Of a stretch of 64,000 nt of DNA, positions 1-9,789 are shown piece after piece. Location of the stretch: positions 1 through 64,000 of the forward strand of contig JADMIG010000011.1 in assembly GCA_015478725.1 (NCBI GenBank). Reading direction: 5' to 3'. Every line of letters begins with the position of its first letter. Within the stretch, counting starts at the first letter, position 1. The notes beneath the pieces are model-generated. The model was given only the letters and a program-made list of their open reading frames with translations. It did no database searches and was not told where the DNA came from. The stretch comes from Chloroflexota bacterium. Its GTDB lineage: Bacteria > Chloroflexota > Limnocylindria > Limnocylindrales > CSP1-4. A program made the position numbers and the translations under genes.

Positions 1-184
1 AGGGCGTCATCGGCGCGGCGGGTCAGGGGTCTCCATCTGCGCCGAGGATAGCGGCTGCGGCCTGCTCGCTCGACATTCTCGAACGGCAACCGGCTCGGTC
101 CACATCGCCGCCCGCCGTCGGATGTCGAGCGCCCCTGCTGAGGCTTGCAGGGGACGCTCGGCTGCGAAGGATGATTGGGACCCG

Positions 185-1876
185 TCAGCGATTGAGCCAG
201 ACGTTTTCCAGCCGGAGCTCGAGGGTCGGGTTGACCGTCGAGCCCACGACATCCTTCTTCATGAGGTAGTTGATCGTCTCGTAGTGGGCGAAGATCAGCG
301 GCGCGTCCTCGAAGACGATTTGGCGGATCGCGACGTACAGATCCTTGCGCTTGGCAACATCGGTCTGGGATCGGGCCTGATCGATGAGCTGATCCAGTTG
401 CGGGTTCGAGTAGAACGTCGTATTGATCGAGCCGCCAGTTCGCAGGACGATCGCGTAGAAGTTGTCCGGGTCGATCGTCCGCTCCTGGTACGCCGACGTG
501 ATCTCGTAGTTCCCTTTGGTGAAACGATCGAACCAGACCGAGACGTCGACCTGCTCGATCGTCAGGTTGATCCCGATCGCCTTGAGCTGGTCGCGAACGA
601 CCTCTCCGGTCTTGAGCAGTTCAGGGTATTGCGGCAGGCCCAGGTACTTGATCGTGAACGGCGTCGTGATGCCCGCCGCTGCGAGTTGGGCCTTCGCCTT
701 GACCAGATCAGGCCCATTGGCATCCGGATCGCTGCCCCCGAACCACGGTGAACCGCTGGGCACTTCCTCCGAGCCGACTTCACCGGCACCGAAGTAGGCG
801 ACATCGCGGATCTGCTTACGGTCCAGGGCCCAGGCGATCGCCTGGCGGAGAGCCTTGTTGTTGAACGGCGGCTTGGCCGTGTTCATCGCGAGAAAGTCCG
901 GGATCCCGGCTATCGGTGAGGTGATGTGCGTGAAGGTCGGGTCCGCGGAGAGGGCCTTGAGCGACTGGAGCGGGATAGCGTCGGCCCAATCGAGGTTCCC
1001 CGAGCGGAGCGACTCGATCCGACTCTGGTCGACGAGCAGGAACTTGAACTGGACGCCGTCGAGGTACGGCCTGCCGGCTCGGAAGTAGCCGTCGAACTTC
1101 TTGAGCGTGATGTGGTCCCCCTGGACCCATTCCACGAACTGGAAGGGCCCGGTACCGACCGGGTTGCGGGCAGGATCCTTGGCTGAGATCGCCTTCTTGT
1201 TGACGATCTCGCCGTTGTTGGCGAGATTATTCAGGAAGGGCCCGAAGGGCGTCTTGAGTTTGAAAGTCACGCGGGTGGGGCTGGTCGCCTCGATCGAGGC
1301 GATCGCGTCGTACAGGGGAGCGTAGCCGCTGGCTGTCTTCGGATCGAGCATCCGCTCGAAGGTGTACTTGACATCGGCCGCCCCGAATTTCTCGCCGTTG
1401 TGGAACGTCGCGTTGTCAACGAGATCGAACACCCACGTCAGTGGATCCGGCTGCGCCCACTTCGTCGCGAGGACGCCGACGATCTGGTTGTTCTCGTCGA
1501 GGTCGACGAGTTTGCTGAAGATGTTGTCGTAGACCTGCGCACCGGTGTAGATCGAAGACGTCGCCGGGTCGAGGGAATCAGGCTCCCCGGTGAGGGCCGC
1601 CTGGAGGGTTCCTCCGGACTTCGCCGCTGCGCTGGCTGCGGCTGACGCGCTCGCTGGCGCCGAACTCGAGCCTTGGCTCGCGCCGCCCGCCGGGGACGCG
1701 GTAGCCGACGTGCCACCGCACGCGGTTACGACCGAACCTAGGCTGGTGGCTGCGAGGACCGCACCACTGAAGCCGGCCGCGCGGCGCAGGAAGTCGCGTC
1801 GCGAGAGGTCGCCGCGCATGAAGCTCCGAGCGAGCGCTTCCGCTCGTCGCTGCTCAGGATCGTGGGGATGGGACAC
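185..1876 (-). CDS. Dipeptide/oligopeptide ABC transporter substrate-binding lipoprotein (SBP family 5)
   Basis: Extracellular binding protein that delivers peptides or similar solutes to the permease pair encoded downstream. The N-terminus has a twin-arginine-like motif (SRRDFLRRAA) then a hydrophobic stretch ending in a lipobox-like VTACGG, so a lipid-anchored exported protein is likely. The body (about 560 aa) has the family-5 pattern, including a LAxxPDPLTW-like segment and a C-terminal DAPLIFAHYETIN segment. I place the start at the GTG at 1876 because GGAGGAG lies 5-11 nt upstream; an upstream ATG at 2011 lies inside the hydrolase gene and lacks such a site. It is last in a minus-strand operon, so binding protein and permease are co-transcribed. 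Confidence 0.9.
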   Translation of the reverse strand: MSHPHDPEQRRAEALARSFMRGDLSRRDFLRRAAGFSGAVLAATSLGSVVTACGGTSATASPAGGASQGSSSAPASASAAASAAAKSGGTLQAALTGEPDSLDPATSSIYTGAQVYDNIFSKLVDLDENNQIVGVLATKWAQPDPLTWVFDLVDNATFHNGEKFGAADVKYTFERMLDPKTASGYAPLYDAIASIEATSPTRVTFKLKTPFGPFLNNLANNGEIVNKKAISAKDPARNPVGTGPFQFVEWVQGDHITLKKFDGYFRAGRPYLDGVQFKFLLVDQSRIESLRSGNLDWADAIPLQSLKALSADPTFTHITSPIAGIPDFLAMNTAKPPFNNKALRQAIAWALDRKQIRDVAYFGAGEVGSEEVPSGSPWFGGSDPDANGPDLVKAKAQLAAAGITTPFTIKYLGLPQYPELLKTGEVVRDQLKAIGINLTIEQVDVSVWFDRFTKGNYEITSAYQERTIDPDNFYAIVLRTGGSINTTFYSNPQLDQLIDQARSQTDVAKRKDLYVAIRQIVFEDAPLIFAHYETINYLMKKDVVGSTVNPTLELRLENVWLNR

Positions 1877-1907
1877 GGATCTCCTCCTTCGGTGCTGGGC
1901 CGCAGTC

Positions 1908-2705
1908 TCAGCGGTGTCGGGCGATGAACGCGAGAACGGATTCGTTGAATGGCTTCGGGTGCTCCCAGATCGAGGCGTGGCCCCCGGGCGTCGTCGCCCA
2001 CTCCGCCCCATCGATGGCTTCGTGCAGCCGGCGCGAGAGTTCGACCGGGATGAGGATGTCTTCCGCGCCGGCGATAACGAGCGTTGGTACCGAGATTCGG
2101 TTGAGCCGACCGTTCGTGTCGTGGGTTCGAATCGAGCTCAGCTGGGCGAGATACGCGTCGAGCGGTTGCGCGAGGTCGGCCATCGCTATCTCGAATTCCC
2201 CGAGCTCGGCCTCCCGGCTCTCGAAAAACGGCACCGTAAACGCCCAGAGGGTCACGTCGCGCATGACGAACGACACGCCGAGTACGGGCGCGAGATCCGC
2301 CCACATCGCGAACATCCGACCGCAGAACGGACCAGGTGCCGCGTAGGTCGAGCTGAGGACGAGGCTCTTGAGATCCGAGCCATACGCGATCGCGTATTCC
2401 TGGGCGATCATCCCGCCCATGCTGGTGCCGAGTAGGTGGAAACTGCCGATTCGAAGATGGTCGACGAGCGCCTTCGTATCCTCGGCAAAGAGCCGGGTCG
2501 TGTATGGGCCGGGAGGCTTGCTCGTCTGGCCAGCGCCGCGGTTGTCGAACCGAAGGACTCGGTGGCCGGCGGCCAGGAAGTCTTCGGTCTGATAGGCCCA
2601 CGACTCAAGGTCATCGGCCAGGCCGTTGACCATGACGATCGTCTCAGGGCCGTCCCCTTCGAGGCGATAGTTGATCTCGATGTCGTTAACAGTGGCGACT
2701 GGCAT
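1908..2705 (-). CDS. Alpha/beta-fold hydrolase
   Basis: A 265-aa alpha/beta hydrolase with the nucleophile elbow GTSMGG near residue 95 (Ser nucleophile), an oxyanion-hole region near VNGLADD, an acid residue in GAEDILIP and the catalytic His in GGHASIWEHP near the end. It resembles 3-oxoadipate enol-lactonases and related esterases, but the substrate cannot be read from sequence. AGGAGGAA precedes the ATG. It lies between the ABC ATPase gene and the binding-protein gene of a peptide-transport operon, so it may act on the imported compound (inference). Confidence 0.85.
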   Translation of the reverse strand: MPVATVNDIEINYRLEGDGPETIVMVNGLADDLESWAYQTEDFLAAGHRVLRFDNRGAGQTSKPPGPYTTRLFAEDTKALVDHLRIGSFHLLGTSMGGMIAQEYAIAYGSDLKSLVLSSTYAAPGPFCGRMFAMWADLAPVLGVSFVMRDVTLWAFTVPFFESREAELGEFEIAMADLAQPLDAYLAQLSSIRTHDTNGRLNRISVPTLVIAGAEDILIPVELSRRLHEAIDGAEWATTPGGHASIWEHPKPFNESVLAFIARHR

Positions 2706-2726
2706 GGGCGCTTCCTCCTGATCCGG

Positions 2727-3758
2727 TCAGTGGCTGGTCGCTGCGTGGACGACTGGATCGCCCGCTTCCGACCCGCAGGCCGAGTCAGCCCGGACGCGAG
2801 CGACGTGGCAGGCCGCGCGGTGCCGAAGGCCGAAGGCGGTGAGCTCCGGCACCTCGGTCCGGCAGCGCTCGATGGCGACCGGACAACGAGGGTGGAACCG
2901 GCAACCGGTCGGTGGGTTGATCGGACTCGGGATCTCGCCGTTGATGCGGGCTGCGGTCACCCGGCGTCCCGGGTCCGGGTACGGGATCGCGGCGATCAAC
3001 GCCTGCGTGTATGGGTGCTCGGCCCGGGCGAAAAGCGCGTCGGTCGGGCCCTCCTCAGCCAGCCGACCGAGGTAGAGGACCGCCGCCCGATCGCAGACGT
3101 GCTCGACGACCGCGAGGTTATGGGTGATCAGGACAAGGGCCAGCCCAAGATCGCGCTGGAGTTCGGCGAGCAGGTTGAGGATCTGCGCCTGAACCGAGAC
3201 ATCGAGGGCCGACACCGGCTCATCGGCGATGATGAGCTCGGGCTCCAGGGCGAGCGCTGCCGCGATTCCGACACGCTGACGCTGGCCGCCCGACAGCTCG
3301 TGGGGTCGCCGGGCGGCGAGCCGGCGCGACAAGCCAACCCGGTCGAGAAGCGTCGCGACCCGCGTCTCGCGCTCGGCAGGCCGGCCGATCTTGAACGCGT
3401 CAAGCGGCTCGCGGATCGTCCGAGAGATCGGCCAGCGCGGGTCGAGCGAGGCATACGGGTCCTGGAAGATCGGCTGGACTCGTCGGCGGAACTCGCGCCT
3501 GTCGGCGCCGCGCAGGCGGGTGACGTCCGCGCCATGAAACCAGATCTCGCCGTCCGTCACGGCCGTCAAACCGAGGACACAGCGGGCGAGCGTCGTCTTG
3601 CCGGATCCGGACTCCCCGACGATCGCGACGAGCTCACCCGGAGCTACGATCAGATCCACACCATCAAGGGCGTGGACGACCGTCGACCGACCCAGGAGCG
3701 CACCGCGAACAGGGAAGTGCTTGACGAGTCCGCGGACTTCGAGCAGCGCGCCGTTCAT
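2727..3758 (-). CDS. Peptide ABC transporter ATP-binding protein (DppF/OppF type)
   Basis: Second ATPase subunit of a dipeptide/oligopeptide importer, 343 aa. Visible motifs are Walker [10 protein letters not shown] near residue 50, signature LSGGQRQRV, Walker [15 protein letters not shown], and the C-terminal oligopeptide-transporter extension with the Cys-containing block [15 protein letters not shown] typical of OppD/OppF proteins. The ATG start overlaps the stop of the upstream ATPase gene by 4 nt (ATGA), which implies translational coupling. Cytoplasmic, pairs with the other ATPase on the permease dimer. Confidence 0.93.
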   Translation of the reverse strand: MNGALLEVRGLVKHFPVRGALLGRSTVVHALDGVDLIVAPGELVAIVGESGSGKTTLARCVLGLTAVTDGEIWFHGADVTRLRGADRREFRRRVQPIFQDPYASLDPRWPISRTIREPLDAFKIGRPAERETRVATLLDRVGLSRRLAARRPHELSGGQRQRVGIAAALALEPELIIADEPVSALDVSVQAQILNLLAELQRDLGLALVLITHNLAVVEHVCDRAAVLYLGRLAEEGPTDALFARAEHPYTQALIAAIPYPDPGRRVTAARINGEIPSPINPPTGCRFHPRCPVAIERCRTEVPELTAFGLRHRAACHVARVRADSACGSEAGDPVVHAATSH

Positions 3759-4810
3759 CGGGCCGCCTCAGAGGCCTGGCCGGTCATCTCCGCTGCGGCG
3801 CGGGTCGCCAGATCATTCCAGCACGCGATCGCATGGTCTGGTGAGGCGATGGCGAGAGGCGGTACGTGATCGCACTCGTCGCGCCGGACGGGGCAACGGG
3901 GCGAGAAGCGGCATCCGGCCGGCGGCGCGGACAGCTCTGGCACCTGTCCGTCGATGACGTGCAGCGAGCCGCGCGCCTGCGCCCTGGTCGGGAGCGCGCC
4001 GATGAGCGCCTGAGTGTACGGGTGACGAGGGGAGGCGAAGATCTGGGCTACTGGAGCAATCTCGACAAGCTGGCCGGCGTACATGACACCGACCCGGTCG
4101 CAGGTCTGCGCGATGACGCCCAAGTCATGCGTGATGAGGACGACCGTGGTCCGGTGGCGCTCACGGAGTACCTTGATCAGTTCGATGATCTGGGCCTGGA
4201 TCGTCACGTCGAGGGCCGTCGTGGGCTCGTCGGCGATGAGCAGAGCTGGCTCGTTGGCGAGGGCCGTCGCGACGACGACGCGCTGACGCATGCCGCCGGA
4301 GAACCGGTGCGGTGGCTCCGCGTAGCGCTCCTCGGCCGATGGGATTCCGACCTCTCGCAGAAGCTCGAGAGCCCGATCGCGGGCGCCAGACCGATCGGTC
4401 CTTCGGTGAGCGCGGATCGTCTCCGCCACCTGGTCGCCGATCCCGTAGGTCGGGTCGAGCGCGGTGAGCGGGTCCTGGAAGATCATGCTCATCCGGTCGC
4501 CACGCAGTGCTCGTAGCTCCCTCTCACCGAGACCGACGAGGTCGCGGCCGAGAAAGGTGATCTGCCCTTTGACGGCAGCGGTACTCGGCAGGAGCCCCAT
4601 GATCGCCAATGCGAGGGTCGACTTGCCGCAACCAGATTCGCCGACGAGACCGAAGATCTCACCACGGTTGATCCGCAGTGACACGTCGGCCACGGCCGAG
4701 ATTCGGTCGTCCTCGACCCGGAACTCGACGCCGACGCGGCGGAGGACCAGGACCTCGTCCAAGCCTCCGGCTGCTTGCGTCGACGCCGGACTCACGGTGG
4801 TCGAGATCAT
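3755..4810 (-). CDS. Peptide ABC transporter ATP-binding protein (DppD/OppD type)
   Basis: First ATPase subunit of the importer, 351 aa. Walker A GESGCGKST, signature FSGGMRQRV, Walker B LLIADEPTTALDVT and the C-terminal GCRFSPRCPVRRDEC block are all intact. It overlaps the permease gene upstream and the partner ATPase gene downstream by 4 nt each. The first 20 residues are low complexity and of uncertain relevance. Together with its neighbours this makes a complete five-subunit import system. Confidence 0.93.
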   Translation of the reverse strand: MISTTVSPASTQAAGGLDEVLVLRRVGVEFRVEDDRISAVADVSLRINRGEIFGLVGESGCGKSTLALAIMGLLPSTAAVKGQITFLGRDLVGLGERELRALRGDRMSMIFQDPLTALDPTYGIGDQVAETIRAHRRTDRSGARDRALELLREVGIPSAEERYAEPPHRFSGGMRQRVVVATALANEPALLIADEPTTALDVTIQAQIIELIKVLRERHRTTVVLITHDLGVIAQTCDRVGVMYAGQLVEIAPVAQIFASPRHPYTQALIGALPTRAQARGSLHVIDGQVPELSAPPAGCRFSPRCPVRRDECDHVPPLAIASPDHAIACWNDLATRAAAEMTGQASEAAR

Positions 4811-5682
4811 CGAGCCATCCCGCGAGGATCGAGTCGCCGTCTCAGTCCGTCACCGACGAGGTTGAACCCGAGCACCGTCACTGCAAGGGCGAGACCAGGA
4901 AAGATCTCCACCCAAGGCGCCAGGGTCAGGACGTCACGACCTTCGTTGAGCATGGTGCCAAGCGACGCGGTCGGAGGCTGGGCGCCGAGGCCCAGGAACG
5001 AGAGCGCCGCCTCGATCTGGATCGCGAAACCCATGAGGACGGACGCCTGGACGAGGGCGGGTCCGAGCGAGTTCGGCAGGACATGACGGAGCATGATCGA
5101 GATCTCCGAGGCACCGCGGGCCCGGGCTCCGTCCACGTACGGCTGCGCTTCGACGACGATCGCAGCGCTGCGGACGATCCTCGCGATGATCGGTAGGTAG
5201 ATCACGGCGATCGCGACGAGCGCGATGAGCGAGCCTGGACCGACGATGGCGATGAGTGCGACGGCGAGGAGAAGAGCCGGCAGCGCGAGGAGGAGGTCCA
5301 TCGGGCGCATGAGGAGCCCATCGACCCAACCGCCGCGGAAACCGGCCACGAGGCCGATGGGCGCACCGATCGCGCACGCCAGGGCGACCGAGCCAAAGGC
5401 GACGGTCAGCGAAACGCGATAGGCGAACAGGACCCGCGTAAGTACGTCGCGCCCGAGGGCATCGAAGCCAAACGGGTGGCGGAGGTCCGGTGGCGCAAGG
5501 AGCCTGGCGGAGTCGATCGCCTCGGGATCGTGCGGTGATATGAGGGGTGCAAGAACCGCGAGCGTAACGAGCCCGGCGAGGATGACCACGCCAACGAATG
5601 CTTCCCAACCGCCGACGCGGCGGACGAGTCGTCCGGCGAGCGACGCTCGGTGATGGGAGCCAGGAAGACTCCGCGCCGTCAT
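4807..5682 (-). CDS. Peptide ABC transporter permease (DppC type)
   Basis: Inner-membrane permease, 291 aa, with the DppC-type N-terminus (one TM helix followed by LAPLISPHDP and the HPFGFDALGRDVLTRVLFAYRVSL block) and about six TM helices. The coupling-loop EAA region reads near VDGARARGASEISIMLRHVLPN. Start overlaps the DppB-type gene by 4 nt. Forms the heterodimeric channel with the upstream permease. Confidence 0.92.
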   Translation of the reverse strand: MTARSLPGSHHRASLAGRLVRRVGGWEAFVGVVILAGLVTLAVLAPLISPHDPEAIDSARLLAPPDLRHPFGFDALGRDVLTRVLFAYRVSLTVAFGSVALACAIGAPIGLVAGFRGGWVDGLLMRPMDLLLALPALLLAVALIAIVGPGSLIALVAIAVIYLPIIARIVRSAAIVVEAQPYVDGARARGASEISIMLRHVLPNSLGPALVQASVLMGFAIQIEAALSFLGLGAQPPTASLGTMLNEGRDVLTLAPWVEIFPGLALAVTVLGFNLVGDGLRRRLDPRGMAR

Positions 5683-6638
5683 GCTTCGTCTCCCTCGGCC
5701 AATCGCGGATCGAGGACGCCGTAGAGGAGATCCGTGAGGAGATTGACGAGGATGAAGAGCACTGCCACGACGAGCACCCCGGCCTGCACGACCGGATAGT
5801 TGCGCTGATTGATCGCCGTGACGATGAGCCGCCCGACACCCGGCAGGGCGAACAGACTCTCGACGACGATCGCTCCGCCGAGGAGCACGCCGAACTGGAT
5901 ACCGACGACGGTGACGATCGGAACGGCGGCGTTGCGCAGGGCGTGGCGGAAGGTGATCTCGCTCTGGCTCAATCCCTTGGCCCGCAGGAAGAGGACAAAT
6001 GGGCTTCCGAGCGTGGCCTCCATCGCGCCACGGGTCGTCCGAAGGATGTATGCCGCCTCGCCCGCGGCAAGGGTCAGGACGGGAAGGATCATGTCGCGCA
6101 GGTTCGAGGCAGGGTCGTCGACGAACGGCGTGTAGCCCGACGGCGGTAAGAGGCGCATCGTGCCGGCGAAGAGGAGGACCAGCATGATCCCGAGCCAGAA
6201 GTCGGGCACGCTGATCGCGGCTACGACGAACGCACTCGTCAGACGGCCGGTCCAGCGACCACGGGTCGCCGCCAGGACGCCGAGCGGAACGCCGACGATC
6301 AGTGCAACGGCCATCGCCAGGACGGTCAGCTCGAGGGTCACCGACAGGCGCTCGGCGAGCAGGCTGGTAAGCGGCGCCTTACTGATGAAGTCCTGACCGA
6401 GATCGCCGTGGAGCAAGCCGCCTAGCCACGCGACGTACTGATCAGCAAGCGGGCGGTCGAGGCCGAGCGCCGCCCGGATCGTGGCAACGTTCTCGTCCGT
6501 CGCTCTGAAGCCGAGCATCGTGCGGACCGGGTCGCCAGGCACGAGGCGGATCATGAGGAAGACGAAGATGCTCATCATGACCAAGACCGGGATGGTCAGT
6601 AGGAGACGGCGCACGAGGTATCCGAGTCGCGGACTCAT
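5679..6638 (-). CDS. Peptide ABC transporter permease (DppB type)
   Basis: Inner-membrane permease, 319 aa, with the DppB pattern: an N-terminal TM helix, then RLVPGDPVRTMLG, and later the coupling loop near LRAKGLSQSEITFRHALRNA. Six TM helices are evident. Its ATG overlaps the stop of the GntR-family regulator gene by 4 nt, so regulator, permeases, ATPases and binding protein read as one transcript. Confidence 0.92.
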   Translation of the reverse strand: MSPRLGYLVRRLLLTIPVLVMMSIFVFLMIRLVPGDPVRTMLGFRATDENVATIRAALGLDRPLADQYVAWLGGLLHGDLGQDFISKAPLTSLLAERLSVTLELTVLAMAVALIVGVPLGVLAATRGRWTGRLTSAFVVAAISVPDFWLGIMLVLLFAGTMRLLPPSGYTPFVDDPASNLRDMILPVLTLAAGEAAYILRTTRGAMEATLGSPFVLFLRAKGLSQSEITFRHALRNAAVPIVTVVGIQFGVLLGGAIVVESLFALPGVGRLIVTAINQRNYPVVQAGVLVVAVLFILVNLLTDLLYGVLDPRLAEGDEA

Positions 6639-7465
6639 CCGATACCCGGCTCGCCGCCTGCGGTGCGCGTCCGGTCATACAGCTCGCGCAGACGCTCCTC
6701 CGTGATTGTGAAGTGACGGGCGGCGATTGCCGCCGCCTGGTCGGTGGCGCCAGCAATCACGGCATTGGCAAGATCGCCGTGCTCACCGATCGCCCGCTCC
6801 CGGATGGGAAGGCTGTATGGCTCGGCGCGGAAGCCGAGGCTCACGCCGTGGCGGATACGCTCGGAGAGGTCGACCAGATATGGGTTGTGGGCAGCCTCTG
6901 CGATAGATCGGTGGAGCGCCTCATCCGCCGTACTCGAAGCCTCGCGGTCCAAGCCTGCCCCGCGGTAATCGGCGAGCGCGCCCTGGATACGATCGATGTC
7001 AGATGGGGTTCGGCGAGCAGCCGCCGTCCGGGCGATGAGCGGCTCCACAAGCGTGCGGAAGTCGAACAGCTGCTCGAGTTGCGGCCAGCCCGGGACGAGC
7101 GTTCGCCGGATCATCTCGTCCGCGTCGGGGCGAATACCAGCAAGGACGAACGCGCCGCCGTGGCGGCCGCGCCGCACCTCTACGTAGCCGGTGGCCGCGA
7201 GTCGAGAGATCGCCTCGCGAACGGTGGTGCGGCTGACCTCAAGCGTCACAGCGAGGTCACGTTCTGTGGGCAGTCGCTGGCCAGGCACGAACTCGCCCAG
7301 GGCGAGCGCTGTCACGAGCCGCTCCGCGACGAGCTCGCCAGCGTTCCGAAGGCGGAGCGGAGCGAAGAGGCCAGCGACCAACGCGTTGCCGCCGGGGCCG
7401 ATCTGCTTCAGATGCGCGCGTCGCGCGGGAGGCTGCGGCGTCGTCCGGGCCGGCGTACCGCTCAC
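6635..7465 (-). CDS. GntR/FadR-family transcriptional regulator (FCD domain)
   Basis: DNA-binding regulator of about 276 aa. The N-terminal winged helix includes PGQRLPTERDLAVTLEVSRTTVREAISRL, followed by a C-terminal FCD all-helical effector domain with probable metal-binding Asp/His positions (DEALHRSIAEAAHNPYL and a late EHGDL). I choose the GTG at 7465, which overlaps the M20 peptidase stop as GTGA; a GTG nine codons upstream is possible. It is co-transcribed with the transporter and so probably controls it, perhaps through the palindrome at 8799-8825. Confidence 0.88.
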   Translation of the reverse strand: MSGTPARTTPQPPARRAHLKQIGPGGNALVAGLFAPLRLRNAGELVAERLVTALALGEFVPGQRLPTERDLAVTLEVSRTTVREAISRLAATGYVEVRRGRHGGAFVLAGIRPDADEMIRRTLVPGWPQLEQLFDFRTLVEPLIARTAAARRTPSDIDRIQGALADYRGAGLDREASSTADEALHRSIAEAAHNPYLVDLSERIRHGVSLGFRAEPYSLPIRERAIGEHGDLANAVIAGATDQAAAIAARHFTITEERLRELYDRTRTAGGEPGIG

Positions 7466-8763
7466 GCCCTCTTCTCCGGTTGAGCGTACCAAGCGGCCAG
7501 GAACCTGCCGAGCGTTTGAGCGCCAGCGACGATGCTTGCAAGTTCGACCCCCTCGTCGATGCCGTGCATGCGAGTCGTCCGCGGGCCGTAGCAGATCGCG
7601 GGAATGTTGTACCGATTCAGGTAGGTTCGGGCGTCAGTCGTGGTTCCCATGACGGACATCTGAGGATCCGATCCGTGGGCGGCGCGATGGGCCGCTCCAA
7701 GGAGCCGCGCGAGTGGTTCATCTCCAGAGAGGTCATACCCTTCTGCGCGAAACCCGGATGCACGGACAGTCGGCGGATTGACAGACAACCATGGATCCCG
7801 ATCTGCGGCCTCCGTGAGTCGCTTTCGAACGAGGGACTCGGCTTTGTCCGCCGTCCAGGTCCACGGGGCGCCAACGCGCACCTCGAACCGAGCTACCGCC
7901 GGAACGCTCGATCCCCAATCGCCACCGGCAAAGCGGCCAACGTTGACGATGAACGGGCGGTCCGTGCCGACGATTCGGGGGTCACGTTCGGTCGTGTTGA
8001 GCTCATCCTCGAGCGCCCGCAGCGCCGTGATGAGCGGAAAGCTCGCCTCGATCGCGTTGATCGCTGAGCCGGCTGCGTGGGCATGGGCGGCTCGGCCGGT
8101 GACCGTAACCTCGAGCCAGAGGATCCCGATGCCGCCGAGGAGCAAGTCGAGATTGGTAGGCTCGAGGAGGACGACAGCTTGGGCGAGAACACCTTGCTCG
8201 GCGGCCGCAAGCGAGCCGTTGCCAGTGCACTCCTCCTCGATCGCCGCGAGAACGGTGAGGGGGCCGCGAATGGCGTCGGGCGCTACGTCCAGCAGGGAGC
8301 GGATCGCGAGAGCGCCCATCGCGAAGCCGGACTTCATGTCTCCGGCACCGCGGCCGTAGAGCCAGCCGGCACGCCGATGCGGCGCAAATGGCGGAGTGGT
8401 CCACTCGTCGGGTTCCTCGGCCGGCACAACGTCGATGTGGCCATTAAGAAGGAGCGACGGTCGATCGGGGCTGTTGGAGCGCCGGGCGACCAGGTTGTAG
8501 CGTCCCTCGTAGGACCGAAGCGGGACACCGGCGCCCGGGACGGCGGCGATCTCCGCCGGGATAGGAAGCCGCTCGATCTCGAAGCCGAGGCTCTCGAACT
8601 CGCCGGCCAGCACTTCCTCGGCCCCCTGCTCCGCGCCGACAACACTGGGCTCGGCTACAAGGCGCTCGAGGAGTCCGAAGGCATCCTCGGCATGGGCGGC
8701 AATCCGGGCGTCGAGGTCGGCGCCGACGACTGTCCCGCCTAAAAGGTCCATTGTATGGGGCAT
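7462..8763 (-). CDS. M20 family metallopeptidase (ArgE/DapE/ACY1 type)
   Basis: Dinuclear-zinc amidohydrolase of 433 aa that removes acyl or amino-acid groups from amide-linked substrates. Metal-site motifs are visible: NGHIDVVP (first His and Asp), GRGAGDMKSG (bridging Asp) and the EEECTGNGS glutamate pair, with a dimerisation lid domain in the middle. It is first in the minus-strand operon. An internal ATG at codon 5 is an alternative start. Its position at the head of a peptide-import operon fits hydrolysis of the imported compound in the cytoplasm. Confidence 0.9.
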   Translation of the reverse strand: MPHTMDLLGGTVVGADLDARIAAHAEDAFGLLERLVAEPSVVGAEQGAEEVLAGEFESLGFEIERLPIPAEIAAVPGAGVPLRSYEGRYNLVARRSNSPDRPSLLLNGHIDVVPAEEPDEWTTPPFAPHRRAGWLYGRGAGDMKSGFAMGALAIRSLLDVAPDAIRGPLTVLAAIEEECTGNGSLAAAEQGVLAQAVVLLEPTNLDLLLGGIGILWLEVTVTGRAAHAHAAGSAINAIEASFPLITALRALEDELNTTERDPRIVGTDRPFIVNVGRFAGGDWGSSVPAVARFEVRVGAPWTWTADKAESLVRKRLTEAADRDPWLSVNPPTVRASGFRAEGYDLSGDEPLARLLGAAHRAAHGSDPQMSVMGTTTDARTYLNRYNIPAICYGPRTTRMHGIDEGVELASIVAGAQTLGRFLAAWYAQPEKRA

Positions 8764-8798
8764 TGACCCATAGTACGGAGCGTGTCAACGCCGGTTCC

Positions 8799-8825
8799 GC
8801 AATAGGCCAGGCCCTGGTCTATTGC
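8799..8825. promoter_or_regulatory. 27-bp near-perfect palindrome in divergent promoter region
   Basis: Left arm GCAATAGGCCAGG and right arm CCTGGTCTATTGC are reverse complements at 12 of 13 positions around a central C. It lies between the divergent M20 operon (start 8763) and the IclR gene (start 8968). On the minus strand a TTGACA -35-like hexamer (8783-8788) is just downstream. It is a strong candidate operator for either the GntR or the IclR regulator encoded on the two sides. Confidence 0.7.
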
Positions 8826-8967
8826 AACTTGAGCATCCTCTCTGCGCCCGAACCCATTGATGGGGCGTCCGAATGGTGGGATGATTGACCACGATCCGGA
8901 TATCTCGCTAGAGCGGTGAGATCGTTGGACAGGCGAATCGTCGATTCCGGTCGAGCACAAGCGGACC

Positions 8968-9789
8968 GTGCCTGATCGAACCAGCGCGGCCCGTGAGGTC
9001 CGGACCGCCTCCCGATCGGCGCCTGGTCCGTACGTCAGCGCGATCGGAAAGGCGATCATCCTGCTCGATGTCGTGGCCGCCGCCGATGGCGAGTTGTCAA
9101 TGGCCGAACTGAGCCGTCGGCTGCAGATGAGCCGGACCACGGTGCATCGCCTGGTGGCAACGCTTGAACGGCACGGGTTCATCGAGCGCAGCACGTCCGG
9201 CCGACTCGCGCTCGGCCTTCACCTGTTCCTGCTCGGCACCGCCGTTCATGAGCGGATCGCGCTCGCACGGATCGCCAGACCCCACCTGCGGGTGCTGGCC
9301 GAGTCATTCCGTGTTTCCAGCTACCTGTCGGTCCGGGACGGCGACGAGGCGTTGTGCGTCGAACGTGTCGACGGCGGCGGCGTCACGCTCGCTGCCTATC
9401 AGCTCGGTGACACGCTCCCCCTCCACATCGGCGCTGGACCGCTGGTCCTCCTCGCTGGGCTCCCGGACGACGAAGTCGACCGCATCCTCGCCCAGTTGCC
9501 GTCGCGCACGACGGCCGACGCGATGGTCGGCCCGGAGGTCATCCGCGCACGCGTCGAGGCAGTTCGGTCGTCTGCCGTCGCCTGGGCAGACGGGGACGTC
9601 GAGGTCGGCGTCGTCGCTGCCGGCGTGCCGGTTCGGGACGGCCTCGGGCGAACGATCGCCGCGGTGAGCGTGGCGGGGCTTGACGCGCAACTCACGTCTC
9701 GGCGACGAACCGCGCTTGCTGCGGCGGTCAGTCACGCGGCCCGAGTGATCGGCGACGAACTCAACGCGCCGGGCAGGGCGATCTCGTGA
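8968..9789 (+). CDS. IclR-family transcriptional regulator
   Basis: A 273-aa regulator with an N-terminal winged helix (AIGKAIILLDVVAAADGELSMAELSRRLQMSRTTVHRLVATLERHGFIER) split from a C-terminal IclR effector-binding domain (from about residue 95; SVAGLDAQL near the end). Starts at a GTG. Its stop overlaps the start of the phosphoesterase gene (GTGA). It is transcribed away from the peptide-transport operon and towards a permease/dehydrogenase/peptidase cluster, which it probably controls. Confidence 0.9.
   Translation: MPDRTSAAREVRTASRSAPGPYVSAIGKAIILLDVVAAADGELSMAELSRRLQMSRTTVHRLVATLERHGFIERSTSGRLALGLHLFLLGTAVHERIALARIARPHLRVLAESFRVSSYLSVRDGDEALCVERVDGGGVTLAAYQLGDTLPLHIGAGPLVLLAGLPDDEVDRILAQLPSRTTADAMVGPEVIRARVEAVRSSAVAWADGDVEVGVVAAGVPVRDGLGRTIAAVSVAGLDAQLTSRRRTALAAAVSHAARVIGDELNAPGRAIS

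Noticed and set aside
2436-3869. A plus-strand frame of 477 codons
   Set aside because: Antisense to the ABC ATPase gene, whose motifs are complete.
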